From Paroedura picta (lineage: Eukaryota; Chordata; Lepidosauria; Squamata; Gekkonidae), in the NCBI RefSeq assembly GCF_049243985.1, contig NC_135374.1, positions 58,401,934-58,465,933 of the forward strand: a stretch of DNA of 64,000 nt, given 5' to 3'. Below are positions 53,815-64,000 of this stretch, in pieces (within the stretch, counting starts at the first letter, position 1; every line of letters starts with the position of its first letter). The position numbers and the translations under genes are program-made. The notes beneath the pieces are model-generated. The model was not told where the DNA came from, searched no databases, and was given only the letters and a program-made list of their open reading frames with translations.

Positions 53815-54835
53815 TTATGATTTAACTGTATGAAGGTTAAACAGCGCTTGGAGAAATTTTCTGTCTGTGGTTGGATTTTCTGGCAGTGAGGCCAGCATCC
53901 CAACATGGCTGCAGCCATAGGCTTGGTGGAACAGCTTCATTTTGTTGGCCCACTGGAATTGTTTAAGATTGCAGAGGGTCCTGATTTCCAGGCAGAGTTT
54001 TCCAGCAGGCCAAGGCAAAAAACCCCCCCCTGGTCCTCATTTAGGCTAGGTTTCTCTCTTTGGGGCCAAGGACCCTGAGCATATTTTGACTGCTTGATCT
54101 TAATTTTTTTGGGGGGGAGGTATAGGGGAAGAGGTGGTCCTGAATATACAGGGATCCCAGGGCATTTAGGGCTTTGAATGTGAGAATCAAAACCTTGAAC
54201 CTGATTTGGTCCGCAATCTGGAGCCAGTGCAGCTGGGAGAGCGCAGGCGTAATACGTGCTCTCCATGGGGTCTTTGTACGCACTTTAGCTGCTGCATTCT
54301 GAACCAGTTGGGATTTCTGGAGCAGCTTCAAGGGCAGCCCTGCATAGAATGAGTTATAGAAGTCTAGTCTGGAGATGACCATTGCATGAATCACATTGGC
54401 TATAGGTTGTCAACAGGTAGAGTGCAAGTTGTTGTGCCTGACATAGATGGTAAAACATTCAGTGATCAACATCTGTGACCTGGGCCTCCATTGATAAAAG
54501 AGACATTCAGGCTCAAACCCAGACGGTGGTCAAAGGTGTTAAATGTATCCCGTCAATGGCCAGGAGTTGCACTGTGCTACCCTTGGCATGTTGATGAGTC
54601 ATAGGGCCTTTATTTAAGCTAAATTTAACTTCTGCTGACTCCTCCTGAGCCAGACTACCATGGCATCCAGGAACCTGACCAAAGAGTCTGGAGGTGGCAA
54701 CAGATAGCTGTCTATCAACAGAAAGGGCTGGGTGTCATCAGCATACAGATGGCAACCCAGTCCAAAACTCTGGATAAGCAGGGCAAGGGGGCAAATGTAG
54801 ATGTTAAATAACCTCAGGGAGACAACCCTGTGTAG
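53815..54835 (-). mobile_element. L2-type LINE fragment
   Basis: The minus frame 54041-54394 reads MVISRLDFYNSFYAGLPLKL, LQKSQLVQNAAAKV, LSQLHWLQIADQIRFKVLIL, standard L2 C-terminal text. Upstream is plus-strand GGGCTGGGTGTCATCAGCAT as in other copies. C run at 54024-54030. Confidence 0.82.
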
Positions 54836-54884
54836 TTGAAATTTTAAATTAATCTTAACTTAATCTGTGGGGTTGAAATAAATC

Positions 54885-55990
54885 ACATCTACTTACAAAA
54901 GATTTCCTCTATCCCTAAGGTTTTTAGGATTTCCTGTAAAAAAATCCATTTAGTACAATTGAATGCTTTCTCTCCATCTATAAAATAGAAGCTGCTGTAC
55001 ATTAACAAGGTTGATGAGGTTAATGAGTCCCCTAATATTTCAGAATATCAACCTTCCATTCAAAAGCCCAGTCCAATATAGTTTGATATACTTACTAAAA
55101 AAAAGGGCTTAATCAATCAGCCAGGGTCTTTATTAATATTTTATAATTGTTATTCAAAATCGAAATGGGACAATAGAAAAGAACTAAACTTGGATCTTTC
55201 CCACTCTTATGAATTACCATAATATTAATCTTTACTCAGGTTTTAGGAGGGAGGTATTCTTTTAGAAACTGAGCATATACTTTTTTCCCAATACTGGAGA
55301 TACTATTAAATACAGGCCATATAAAACTTATTCATGTACTCATCCAATTCAGGGTTTTACCCTAATTTCATGTATTTAATTAATTCTGTTATTTCTGTTG
55401 TTGTGATAGGCCTGTTCAGCCATTCTATGTGCTGCTCTGAAATCTTTGAAGTATGCGATGATTGCAAAAATCTCCTGATGTTCTCTGAATTAGAGTTTTC
55501 CATTCTGTAGAGTTTTTATACTCCTTTTTAAAATTCCTTAGCAATTTGTATTTGAAGTCATGCTAATTTTCCTGGGCTAGATATCATTTTTTTTGGGGGG
55601 GGGGGGGAAGTCCTGCTTCTACTCTGCTGAAATTCTTGACAATACCTTCCTTGGTTTATTACCGTGCTCAGAAGTATTCTGCTCATAATAATGATTTTGC
55701 TGCTACCTAGGCATCACGGATTTTAATGTTTTTCTTTAACTAATTTCCACAGATCTTATCATATAAACTCTCAGTCTTTTTTCCCTCTCTTAAGTGCATC
55801 CAAAATTTGTATTTGAGTTTGTTGGGAAAAGAGAAAGCCGCTAATATCAACCTTAAATGTCTTCCACACCAGTATATAATTTATTTGCCCCAAGTCATTG
55901 TTTTTAAATTGCAATATTTTTTCCTATAATTTTCAGATAATATCTTATTTTGTGAAATATTATTCTGTTCCTTCTGGGAATTAGGCTGAT
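54885..55990 (-). mobile_element. L1 LINE ORF2 fragment
   Basis: Minus-strand frames read CPISILNNNYKILIKTL (L1 'RPISLLNxDYKIxxKxLA') and later FIDGEKAFNCTKWIFL ('DAEKAFDxVxWxFL'). The direction and spacing fit RT blocks 1-3. Heavily broken; the 55600-55990 part is assigned more weakly. Confidence 0.65.
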
Positions 55991-57100
55991 TACCATAAGG
56001 AGCCTTTTGTCCCTTCTGGCCTCGCTGTCTGCCTGCTGCATTGCCGTTTATAATGCCTTCTCTGAAGTGACACTGCTATTCCAATCTGTGCAGGATGACT
56101 CACCATGACCTCACCATTCCAGACATGGGAGGATCCACTATTCTCAAAGCATCTGCACTTCCCTTTGTAAGAAGCTCTCCATTGGCTTTTGGCTTTGCTG
56201 CCTCTGGCTGCTGCCTTTATGTTAATAGCATTTTCCTGTAAATGGACATTGCTATGCTGCTATAAAACATGTTTTGAAAAGTGACATTGCTCTACATATG
56301 TTTTGTAAAGGTCTGAATATACTAAAAACTGCATAATCTTTGTATGTGGGCTTAGTCAGAAAATAGTTTGAGAGGCCTCAGCAAATGATGGGATCTTAGG
56401 ACCCCTGCTAGATATTTAGAAAACTGACTCCTAAAAGGGCTGGGGGCACCATAAAAATATTTTAAACAAATAAGAATAGATGGCAGCTTTATAAAAGGAA
56501 TATTTCTGTGAAAATAATGTAAATTATTAATCTGCATCAAATAAAACATTATTCTTTTCCACTATATACTTGTTCCAATAAAAAAGTCAGCACTGAAAAT
56601 CTGCCTGTCAGGTATACATTCAGTGCTTTTTGGATTTTTTTATCAAGTAAATATGTTTTAAACAATTACAAGTACTATCTTTTGAATACTGGGCTTGTAT
56701 TTCAAAGGATGGCTAGATGTTGACACAATGGGAGGCTTTGCGATAGTGCTGGCATGGAAGGAAAGAAAAGACCTTCAAAGCTTGTCTCATGCTAGAGATA
56801 CTCAGATTTTTGTCTTATCTCTGCTTATAAATCTGTACCTTTAAGACCATGTTGTGGTCTTAAAGGTGCCCCTGGATAGTTGTGTAGGAACACAGTTTAT
56901 CATATAAAGCCCATTGCAACCAGGAATGCAATGGCCGATAGGACCCAGGAGACACCAGCAGGTGCAAAGCTCTCTCTCCCTCTCTCTCAGCAGGAGCCAT
57001 AGCAGGTAATCAGGGCTCATTTGCAGTTTGGGGCGGCTGTCTCTGTCTCTCAGGCATCTGAGAGCAAAGTGGCTAGCATCCAGGGAAGGAGGGCAGGAGC
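55991..57100. other. Intron without recognisable genes
   Basis: Apart from a short fold-back family remnant at 56833-56878 (CCTTTAAGACC facing GGTCTTAAAGGTGCCCC) nothing is supported. Confidence 0.35.
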
Positions 57101-57111
57101 TGTAGGGGCAC

Positions 57112-57143
57112 GGCCAATCAGGGTGCGGGCACCCTGATTGGCC
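57112..57143. repeat. Perfect 32-bp palindrome with CCAAT cores
   Basis: GGCCAATCAGGGTGC and its exact complement GCACCCTGATTGGCC are separated by two bases. Each arm has a CCAAT box. Related single arms are at about 35174 and 63350. Confidence 0.75.
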
Positions 57144-57183
57144 CTATTCCAACTCGGACTCCCTGGACTCGTTCCACCCCCCA

Positions 57184-57320
57184 GGCTGTTGATACAGCCC
57201 AAAATGGCATTTGCCTTTTTTACCGCTGCATCACACTGCCTGCTCATGTTTAGTTTACAATCCACAAGTACCCCAAGCTCTCGTTCACACACAGTGTTAC
57301 CTAGAAGCCTTTCCCCATCC
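57184..57320 (-). mobile_element. CR1 internal fragment
   Basis: CTGTTGATACAGCCCAAAAT to GTTACCTAGAAGC matches 1478-1600 and 59250-59372 closely; the minus strand reads ERELGVLVDCKLNMSRQCDA. Both edges are abrupt, with neither CR1 end present. Confidence 0.9.
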
Positions 57321-57711
57321 AGTCTCATGTTTAATGCAAAATTGGTAGACTTTTTGGTTTCGATTAAGGTACTGTCAGTTGTCTGAATCAAACTTCTTGT
57401 CTAGAAGTAGTTTTTGAAACCATAACCTAATGATGGTTTGTAAGCAAGAGAGCAAACCAGTTTTGAGATTCATAACCAATGGAAACTTGTTCCAAATCAA
57501 GATGTTTTCTGTCTTTGCACTATGTTCAGTAGGAAAGTTGAAGAAATGTATGAGCCCAAACACTTCATGGATCACTGTTGTCATGAACAGCCTGAATATT
57601 GTATAGCTATATGAAGTCTACGAAAAGTGTCAAAGGGTCTGGTCTTTTGTTTATGCAGGACTTCGTTTTCTTTTGGGTTCTTAAGCATCATTATTATTTA
57701 ACTAGTAATTA

Positions 57712-58430
57712 AGCCCGCTGTATGCCGAATACAGCGGGCGCTAGAAACTGACCTTGTCGGGCGGCGGCTCTCTGCCTAAGTAGTGGTCCCCAACCTTTCT
57801 GAGGCTGGGGACCGGCACGGGCCGCGCCCGGGCCGCGCCCGCGAGCCGCGCCCGGGCCGCGCCCGCGAGCCGCGCCCGGGCCGCGCCCGCGAGCCGCGCC
57901 CGGGCCGCGCCCGCGAGCCGCGCCCGGGCCGCGCCCGCGAGCCGCGCCCGGGCCGCGCCCGCGAGCCGCGCCCGAGCCGCGCCCGCGAGCCGCGCCCGGG
58001 CCGCGCCCGCGAGCCGCGCCCGCGAGCCGCGCCCGCACATCGGGCCGCTTGCTGGCAGGGCCGCTGGTGGACTGTTTCTTCCTGGAACCGGGAGCGGCTG
58101 CGAGGACGGCGGAGACCATTGTAAGTTGGGGGCGAGGGGGTGGTGCGCGGGGGCTGCGGCCTGCGTGGGTTCCCTCGGGCGTCAGGCCAGGAGCAACTGC
58201 GAGCCGCGCTGCGCGCGGCTCGCAGTTGCTGGGGCTGGGAATCAGAGGGAGCAATCGGCAGGCGCTTCGCGCCTGCCGATTGTTCCCTCCGATTGTCTGT
58301 CATGAGGAAGGGTCCAATCCGGACCCTTCCTCATCCCGGACACATCCCGCCCCAGAACGCCTTACTCTTTTATTTAGTCCGTGGCGCCCGTGGCGCCACG
58401 GGCGGTGTTCAGATGAGAAATACTTCATTG
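57712..58430. mobile_element. GC-rich hairpin/VNTR element, copy X (unclassified)
   Basis: Begins with hairpin AAGCCCGCTGTAT/ATACAGCGGGC (57710-57740). A hAT-like TAGTGGTCCCCAACC and then an array of eight 24-bp units (GGGCCGCGCCCGCGAGCCGC plus CCGC-type ends, 57826-58035) follow. Then come hairpins (GCGAGCCGCG/CGCGGCTCGC; GGCAGGCGC/GCGCCTGCC; GGGTCCAATCCGGACCC), then TTTATTTAGTCCGTGGCGCC and a last hairpin CCCGTGGCGCCACGGG. Order and several words match copy Y (23168-24345). Open frames with Arg/Ala/Gly/Pro repeats are not genes. Confidence 0.6.
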
Positions 58431-59716
58431 GTTAGTGTCAGTGAGCCTTCCTGGAATAAGACATGATTGACTGTAAACTACTGACCCACTGCCTAGCCAA
58501 GCTAGGAGTTTCTCCAAAATTGGGGCAGAGGGTGGCAGTAGGGGAAAGTATGTTCAAGCGTAGGGCCCTGAACTGTGAGGTCCCACAGGGAGCCATTATT
58601 TCCCTGATGCTGTTCAGTTTGCATCACCTCACTAAGCTGATCTAGAGTTTTGGGCTGGTTTGTCATCATAGAATCATAGAATCATAGAGTTGGAAAGGGC
58701 CATACAGGCCATCTAGTATAACCCCCTGCTCTACACAGGATCAACCCTAAGCATCCTAAAGCATCCAAGAAAAGTGTGTATCCAACCTTTGCTTGAAGAC
58801 TGCCAGTGAGGGGGAGTTCACCACCTCCTTAGGCAGCCTATTCCAATGCTGAACTACTCTGACTGTGAAAATTTTTTCCTGATATCTAGCCTATATCGTT
58901 GTACTTGAAGTTTAAACCCATTACTGCGTGTCCTCTCCTCTGCAGCCAACAGAAACAGCATCCTGCCCTCCTCCAAGTGACAACCTTTCAAATACTTAAA
59001 GAGGGCTATCATGCCCCCTCTCAACCTCCTTTTCTCCAGGCTGAACATTCCCAAGTCCCTCAACCTATCTTCATAGGGCTTGGTCCCTTGGCCCCAGAAC
59101 ATCTTCGTCGCTCTCCTCCGTACCCTTTCAATTTTATCTACGTCCTTCTTGAAGTGAGTCCTCCAGAACTGCACACAGTACTCCAGGTGTGGTCTGACCA
59201 GTGCCGTATACAATGGGACTATGACATCTTGTGATTTTGATGTGATGCCCCTGTTGATACAGCCCAAAATGGCATTTGCCTTTTTAACCGCTGCATCACA
59301 CTGCCTGCTCATGTTTAGTTTACAATCCACAAGTACCCCAAGGTCTCGTTCACACACAGTGTTACCTAGAAGCGTATCCCCCATCCAGTAGGCATGCTTT
59401 TCATTTTTCTGACCCAGATGCATGACTTTACACTTATCTTTATTAAATTGCATCTTATTCTCATTTGCCCATTTTTCCATTGTGTTCAGATCTCGTTGAA
59501 CTCTGTCTCTATCTTCCAGAGTATTTGCCAGTCCTCCCAATTTGGTGTCATCTGCAAACTTGATGAGTAGTCCCTCCACCCCCTCATCTAGATCATTAAT
59601 AAGTATGTTAAAAAGTACCGGGCCGAGCACCGAGCCCTGAGGTACCCCCCTACTCACCTCTCTCCAGTCTGATGAAACACCATTGACAACAACTCTTTGA
59701 GTGCGGTTCACTAACC

Positions 59717-60122
59717 CAGTGGTCCCCAACCTTTTTATCACCAGGGACCACTCAACACTTGACAATTTTACTGAGGCGCGGGGGGGGTAGTTTACTCCTC
59801 TACTCTCAACCACTCCCCTAACGCTCTCTGACTCCGGTCGCTATGGTAATGTTTAAACATCCCTTCAAAATAAGATACAGACACGCCATAACAATGAACA
59901 TAAGGAACATTTTATTTTCATGGAAATTTTAATTCATGACAATGACAAATCAATGGGAACCCTGAGCTTGTTTCTCTGCAACGGATAGTCCCATCTGGGA
60001 GTGATGGGAGACAATGACACCCAAAGTGTGTTGTAAAAATTGCTTTATGGGGTTTTAATGGGGATTTGCGATATTGTTACCCGCCACGAGCCGCAAGGGA
60101 GTGGCGGGCTATAAATCTAATG

Positions 60123-60214
<92 letters not shown>

Positions 60215-60310
60215 GAGCCAGCGGTGGGGGGGAGAAGGCGTCCTTGCGGCCCACCTCCAATTAGTCAACGGACCACATGTGGTCAGCGGCCCACAGGTTG
60301 GGGATCGCTA
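59717..60310 (-). mobile_element. hAT non-autonomous element, copy C, inside CR1
   Basis: Starts CAGTGGTCCCCAACC, ends GGTTGGGGATCGCTA. CR1 flanks CACTAACC (59709-59716) and CTCTAACC (60311-60318) form the 8-bp duplication, confirmed because the undisturbed CR1 at about 2020 has CTCTAACC once. It shares its interior with copies A and B and is itself interrupted at about 60033-60213. Confidence 0.92.
60033..60213 (+). repeat. LINE-like tail with (TAA)n nested in the hAT
   Basis: Between GTGTTGTAAA and GAGCCAGCGG, which are nearly contiguous in hAT copy A, lie GATATTGTTACCCGCCACGA, GTGGCGGGCTATAAATC and about 90 bp of TAA repeats (60122-60213). This looks like a retroposon 3' end with its tail. 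The open frames of Ile or Asn runs come from the repeat. Confidence 0.7.
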
Positions 60311-62746
60311 CTCTAACCAATTCCCTATCCACTTAACTATCTGAAAATCCAAATTGCAGTCCTTCAACTTATCCATCAGAACATCATGGGGAACCTTATC
60401 AAAAGCTTTACTAAAATCCAAGTCAATGACATCAACTGAATTTCCATGATCCAGCAAACCTGTTGCTTGGTCAAAAAAGGAAAACAGGTTGGTCTGGCAG
60501 GACCTGTTGGAGACAAATCCATGCTGACTTCCTTGGATCACCAAATTGTCCTCCAGATGTTTGCAGATCGCTCCCTTTAATATCTGCTCCATTATCTTCC
60601 CCACAACAGAGGTCAGACTCACTGGTCTGTAGTTTCCCGGGTCATCCTTCCTCCCTTTTTTGAAGATCGGAATAACGTTTGCTCTCTTCCAGTCCTCCGG
60701 GACATCTCCAGTCCTTAAAGAGGTCACGAAGATGATGGACAAGGGCTGTGCAAGTTCTCTGAAAAGTTCTTTGAGCACTCTCGGGTGCATTTCATCTGGC
60801 CCAGGGGATTTGAACTCATCCAGTGCAGCGAAATGCCTCTCGACAACCTCTCTATCCATGTTAACCTGCCACCCAGACACTATCCTTTGGCTACTGCCAT
60901 CTCTAGATGTGCCTTAACCCTTTGACCTGTGGGAAAAAGCAGATGTAAAATAGGCAATAAGCCTTTCTGCTTTCTCTGCATCTTCCGATAGAGTTTGTCC
61001 ATCCACACCCAACAGTGGGCCTATTACCTCCTTTAATTTACGTTTGCTCCTCATAACTGAAAAATCTTTTCTTGTTACAATGGGCTTCCCTGGCCAATCT
61101 TAGCTCACTCTCAGCTTTGGCCTTTCTGATGATTGATCTACAGTGCCTAGTAACCTGTAGGTACTCTTCTTTAGAGCTCTGTCCTTCCCTCAATTTCCTT
61201 AACATTTTCCTTTTCTTTCTTAGTTCCTCTTGAAGTTCTCTGTTCATCCAAATAGGCTTCTTAGAGCTCCTGCAGTGTTTTCGTCTTTCTGGGATAGTCA
61301 TTTGTTGAGCATGCAATAGCTCTTGTTTGAGTCCATGGTATGACACTCCATGGTATGACACTCATCATGTCTCTGAGTTTATTAAAGTTTGCCCTACGAA
61401 AATCCAACATCCGTGTCTGGCTACAAGCTTCCTTGGCTCCCCATCTCAAAAGGAATTCTATGAGGACATGGTCACTTCCCCCTAGGGTCCCCATCTCCTT
61501 TACCTCATCCACCAACTCTTGCTTGTTGGTCAGTATTAGTCCAGTATGGCTGAACCTCTTGTGGGTTCATCTACCATTTGATAAATGAAATTGTCAGCCA
61601 GGCAGGTCAGAAACTTGCATGACTGAGGACGCTTCACAGAGTTTGTTTCCCAGAACACATCTGGGAAATTGAAGTCACCCATGATGACAGGGTCCTGCCG
61701 CTTGGATATTTTCTCAAGCTGCTCACAAAGTGCAGCATCCACATCCTCTCGTTGGTCAGGCGGTCGGTAGCAGACACCAACGACCACACTGTTTGTTTTC
61801 CCCTCGCTTATTTTCACCCAGATGCTTTCCACTGTAAATATGCTCTCCTTCACTAGAATTTCCTGACAGGTAAGCCCTTTCCTCACATACAGTGCCACTC
61901 CTCCACCTCTTTGATCTATTCTGTTTTTTCTGAACAGTTCATATCCATCCACCATTACATTCCAGTCATGAGAATCATTCCACCAAGTTTCTGTGATGCC
62001 TACTAGATCATACCTTTCCATCAGCATGAGAAGTTCCAGCTCTTCCTTCTTATTGCCCATGCTTCAGGCGTTAGTATAAAGGCATCTGAATCCTTTTACT
62101 TTTGGTTCCCTATTAGCTGGCCTTGCCGGTTGGGCTGCCCCCGATCGTTCTCCTTCCTTACACTCCCTGATTCATCATCAGTATATGGATGACTGCCAGC
62201 TATTTCTGCTAATGGGTGATCATTCATGAACACCCCAGACAATCTGGCCAAGTGTCTGAAGGCCATAGTGGATTGGCTCAAGCAGAGTTGGCAGAAGTTG
62301 AATCCAGTCGAGACAGAGGTCCTTTGGCTGGGCTAGCATGTAGAGAAACATATGATAAAGCTCCCAGCACTTGATGGGGTGCAACTAACACTGTCACCTA
62401 CTGTCAAAAATTTGGGCATGATTTTGGATTCCTCCTTATCAGTCCAAATCACAAAGACATTTTTTCATCTGCGCCAGGCAAGGCAGCTTGCAGGTTATTT
62501 CTTGGAGCTGGACCTACCAGAGTGATCCATGCAACAGTCATCTCTAGTTTAGACTTCTGCAACATACTCTACACAGGGCTGCCCTTGAGACTGCTCCAGA
62601 AACTCCAACTAGTTCAAAATACATCTGAATGAGCCCTGACAGGGGCTCAATGGAATGCACACCAGTGTTCGCTCGGTTGCATAGGCACCAGATTGGAGAC
62701 CGAATCAGGTTCAAGGTGCTGGTGCTAACATTTTAAAACCCTAATT

Positions 62747-62831
62747 CAGGGGTAGTCAATGGACTACATTTCCCATGACCAGGGAATTGTAGTCCATGGA
62801 CATCTGGAGGGCCGCAGTTTGACTACCCCTG
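62747..62831. mobile_element. Deleted copy of the palindromic hAT MITE
   Basis: Starts CAGGGGTAGTCAATGG, ends GTTTGACTACCCCTG. CCCTAATT (62739-62746) and CCCTAAAT (62832-62839) are the 8-bp duplication. It retains ACTACATTTCCCATGA and GGGAATTGTAGT. Same family as 41336-41471, minus the centre. Confidence 0.88.
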
Positions 62832-63262
62832 CCCTAAATGGTTTGGGACAAGTGTACCTTCAGAACCACTTTTTTGCTTAATCCCCCCCCCCCATGAGCA
62901 ACATTTGCTCAGGGTCCCCAGACCTACAGGGTGAAACTGGCCATGACCAGGGCCAGCGCTTTTTTGGCCCTGGCCCCAGCCTGGTGGAATGCTCTCCCTG
63001 CAGAGATTAGGTCCTTGTAGGACCTAAATCGGTTACATAGCACCTATAAGATGGAACTGTTCCACCGGGCTTGTGGTCGAAGCCTAAAATAATATCCAAC
63101 AAGAAAGGCTTGACTCACTCCTGGGAGGATGAGGAGATGGAGAAGATCAGCTCCAAAAGACTCCCCTGTATAGGAATGTTAGTGGTGGGGCTTTAGTAAC
63201 AACTGTAAATGTTTTTAGCTTCTATTGAGCGATATTGAAGGGCGAGATAGAAATAAACATTA

Positions 63263-64000
63263 ATTATATCCTTATCCATGGATTCTCTATATATTTGTGA
63301 AACAGCCTGGGGGGTGGAATGTGCCTGGCTGTCCGAGTAATGCTGGCTGCACCCTGATTGGCCCTTTATTTCAAAAACATTTTACCCCAATAAGTAGCTT
63401 GATTTCTTCAGAATGGGGGAAAGAAGAACCAATGTCCTCCTTTGTATTCCAGTTGATAAATATTATTAATCCCCACTGAGCTTTCAGACAGCTAGAGCAC
63501 TAGAGTCAGGCTAACCAGAGTACAACAAGACCTAATATTTTAGAAGGTGACTTCAGAAGTTCATGCATGTATAGCAAATGTACAGATACTGCATTGTATA
63601 AATGTTCAGTGTAGTAAGTGGTGTTCAGCCAAGACAGTTGTTAAATATTGCATGTCTCAGTGTTGTAGTCCAGGGGTACCTTTGAAATTTTAAGAGTTAG
63701 CTATTATTAAAGTTGCTGTCTCAGGAGATGGTCAAACCTCAAATGTTTACTTCTGGAGGCAGAACTAGGTACAATACCTTCCTTTTTACTTTGCAAAAGA
63801 ACTGTAGTTGGGGAGTTAAAAAAAACAAAGGGAAGTCTTATGGAAGGAAGGGAGAAAGACGAGAGGGAGTAAAAAGAAGGAAAGACTCTGAAGAGGACTG
63901 ATCTTATTTGTGGTGACTGCTGCTGTTGCATCCATGGAAAAGCATGTTATGTGAGGTCACCCAGTAAGAAGACCTGCCATCCAAAGGCCCTGGACACTGT
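63263..64000. other. Presumed ITSN1 intron 1, no genes
   Basis: Contains a short GC patch (63300-63365) with ACCCTGATTGGCCC like 57131, and a purine-rich stretch at 63830-63900. No exon or full element seen. Confidence 0.35.

Larger units (their letters stand above)
58669..62174 (-). mobile_element. CR1 LINE, near-complete ORF2, nested in L2
   Basis: Minus strand: endonuclease start at 62060 (MGNKKEELELLMLMERYDLV, GITETWWNDSHDW, RGGGVALYVRKGL, DFNFPDVFW), RT ([57 protein letters not shown]) and C-terminus [15 protein letters not shown]. The 3' end is at 58669 with ATTCTATG repeats. A hAT element splits the RT at 59717-60310. Only a few frame breaks are seen, so it is young. The 5' end is truncated just upstream of ORF2. 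Confidence 0.95.
58440..63262 (+). mobile_element. L2-type LINE, split by a 3.5-kb CR1
   Basis: The left part (58440-58668) reads CEVPQGAIISLMLFSLHHL and SFGLVCH. The right part (62175-63262) resumes with QYMDDCQLFLLMGDH, so the insertion fell just before the catalytic YxDD box. The right part continues to a 'W-x-x-L' 3' region and a tail GAAATAAACATTAATTAT. TCATCA on both sides of the CR1 is the likely duplication. Confidence 0.85.

Noticed and set aside
57826-58035. CRISPR-like regular array
   Set aside because: The units are directly adjacent with no spacers, in a vertebrate genome; it is a simple minisatellite.
57709-58303. Long open frames of Arg/Ala/Gly/Pro octapeptide repeats on both strands
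   Set aside because: They are translations of a 24-bp GC array. All frames stay open because the unit is a multiple of three and lacks stop words.
60066-60344. Open frames with long Ile or Asn runs
   Set aside because: These are the (TAA)n microsatellite read in different frames.
1-64000. Endogenous retroviruses or other capsid- or envelope-bearing elements
   Set aside because: No LTR pair, primer-binding site, gag, protease or envelope-like stretch was recognised; RT sequences seen belong to CR1, L2, L1 and BovB LINEs.

Overview
The window is vertebrate nuclear DNA, most likely from a squamate reptile (a lizard). It shows interspersed-repeat-rich, AT-leaning introns, two CpG islands, young CR1 LINEs ending in the sauropsid (ATTCTATG)n tail, L2 and L1 fragments, an RTE-BovB tail, tRNA-derived SINEs and many hAT-type MITEs. 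The species cannot be fixed from the sequence.

Host genes: the block matches the vertebrate order DONSON - CRYZL1 - ITSN1 (human chromosome 21). (1) Positions 1-216, minus strand, hold the first 72 codons of DONSON, with its CpG promoter at 217-560. (2) CRYZL1 lies on the minus strand. I rebuilt all 12 coding exons (38984 down to 7481). They join in phase to 1044 nt, 347 residues plus stop, collinear with the 349-residue human protein. One intron (12219-13353) has the termini of a U12-type AT-AC intron. (3) A CpG island at about 42.3-44.1 kb is the presumed head-to-head CRYZL1/ITSN1 promoter. It has one strong and one partial ZNF143/THAP11-type site. The rest of the window (about 43.6-64 kb) holds no recognisable coding exon and fits the long first intron of ITSN1.

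Repeats: LINEs occur on both strands. The longest CR1 (58.67-62.17 kb, minus) sits inside the RT region of an L2 and is itself split by a hAT element, which holds a LINE-like tail with a (TAA)n tract. Non-autonomous DNA elements include hAT MITEs with 8-bp target duplications, two PIF/Harbinger-like MITEs (3-bp duplications), a fold-back family flanked by 7-12-bp duplications, and two copies of an unclassified GC-rich hairpin/VNTR element.

Most striking: three different elements stacked end to end on one CTCTAGAT target at 40.85-41.82 kb; the GC-rich hairpin/VNTR family; the AT-AC intron; a SINE tail that appears to supply the polypyrimidine tract of a CRYZL1 exon; and a recent-looking inverted duplication inside an L2. 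No CRISPR, rRNA or tRNA gene and no recognisable endogenous retrovirus was seen.
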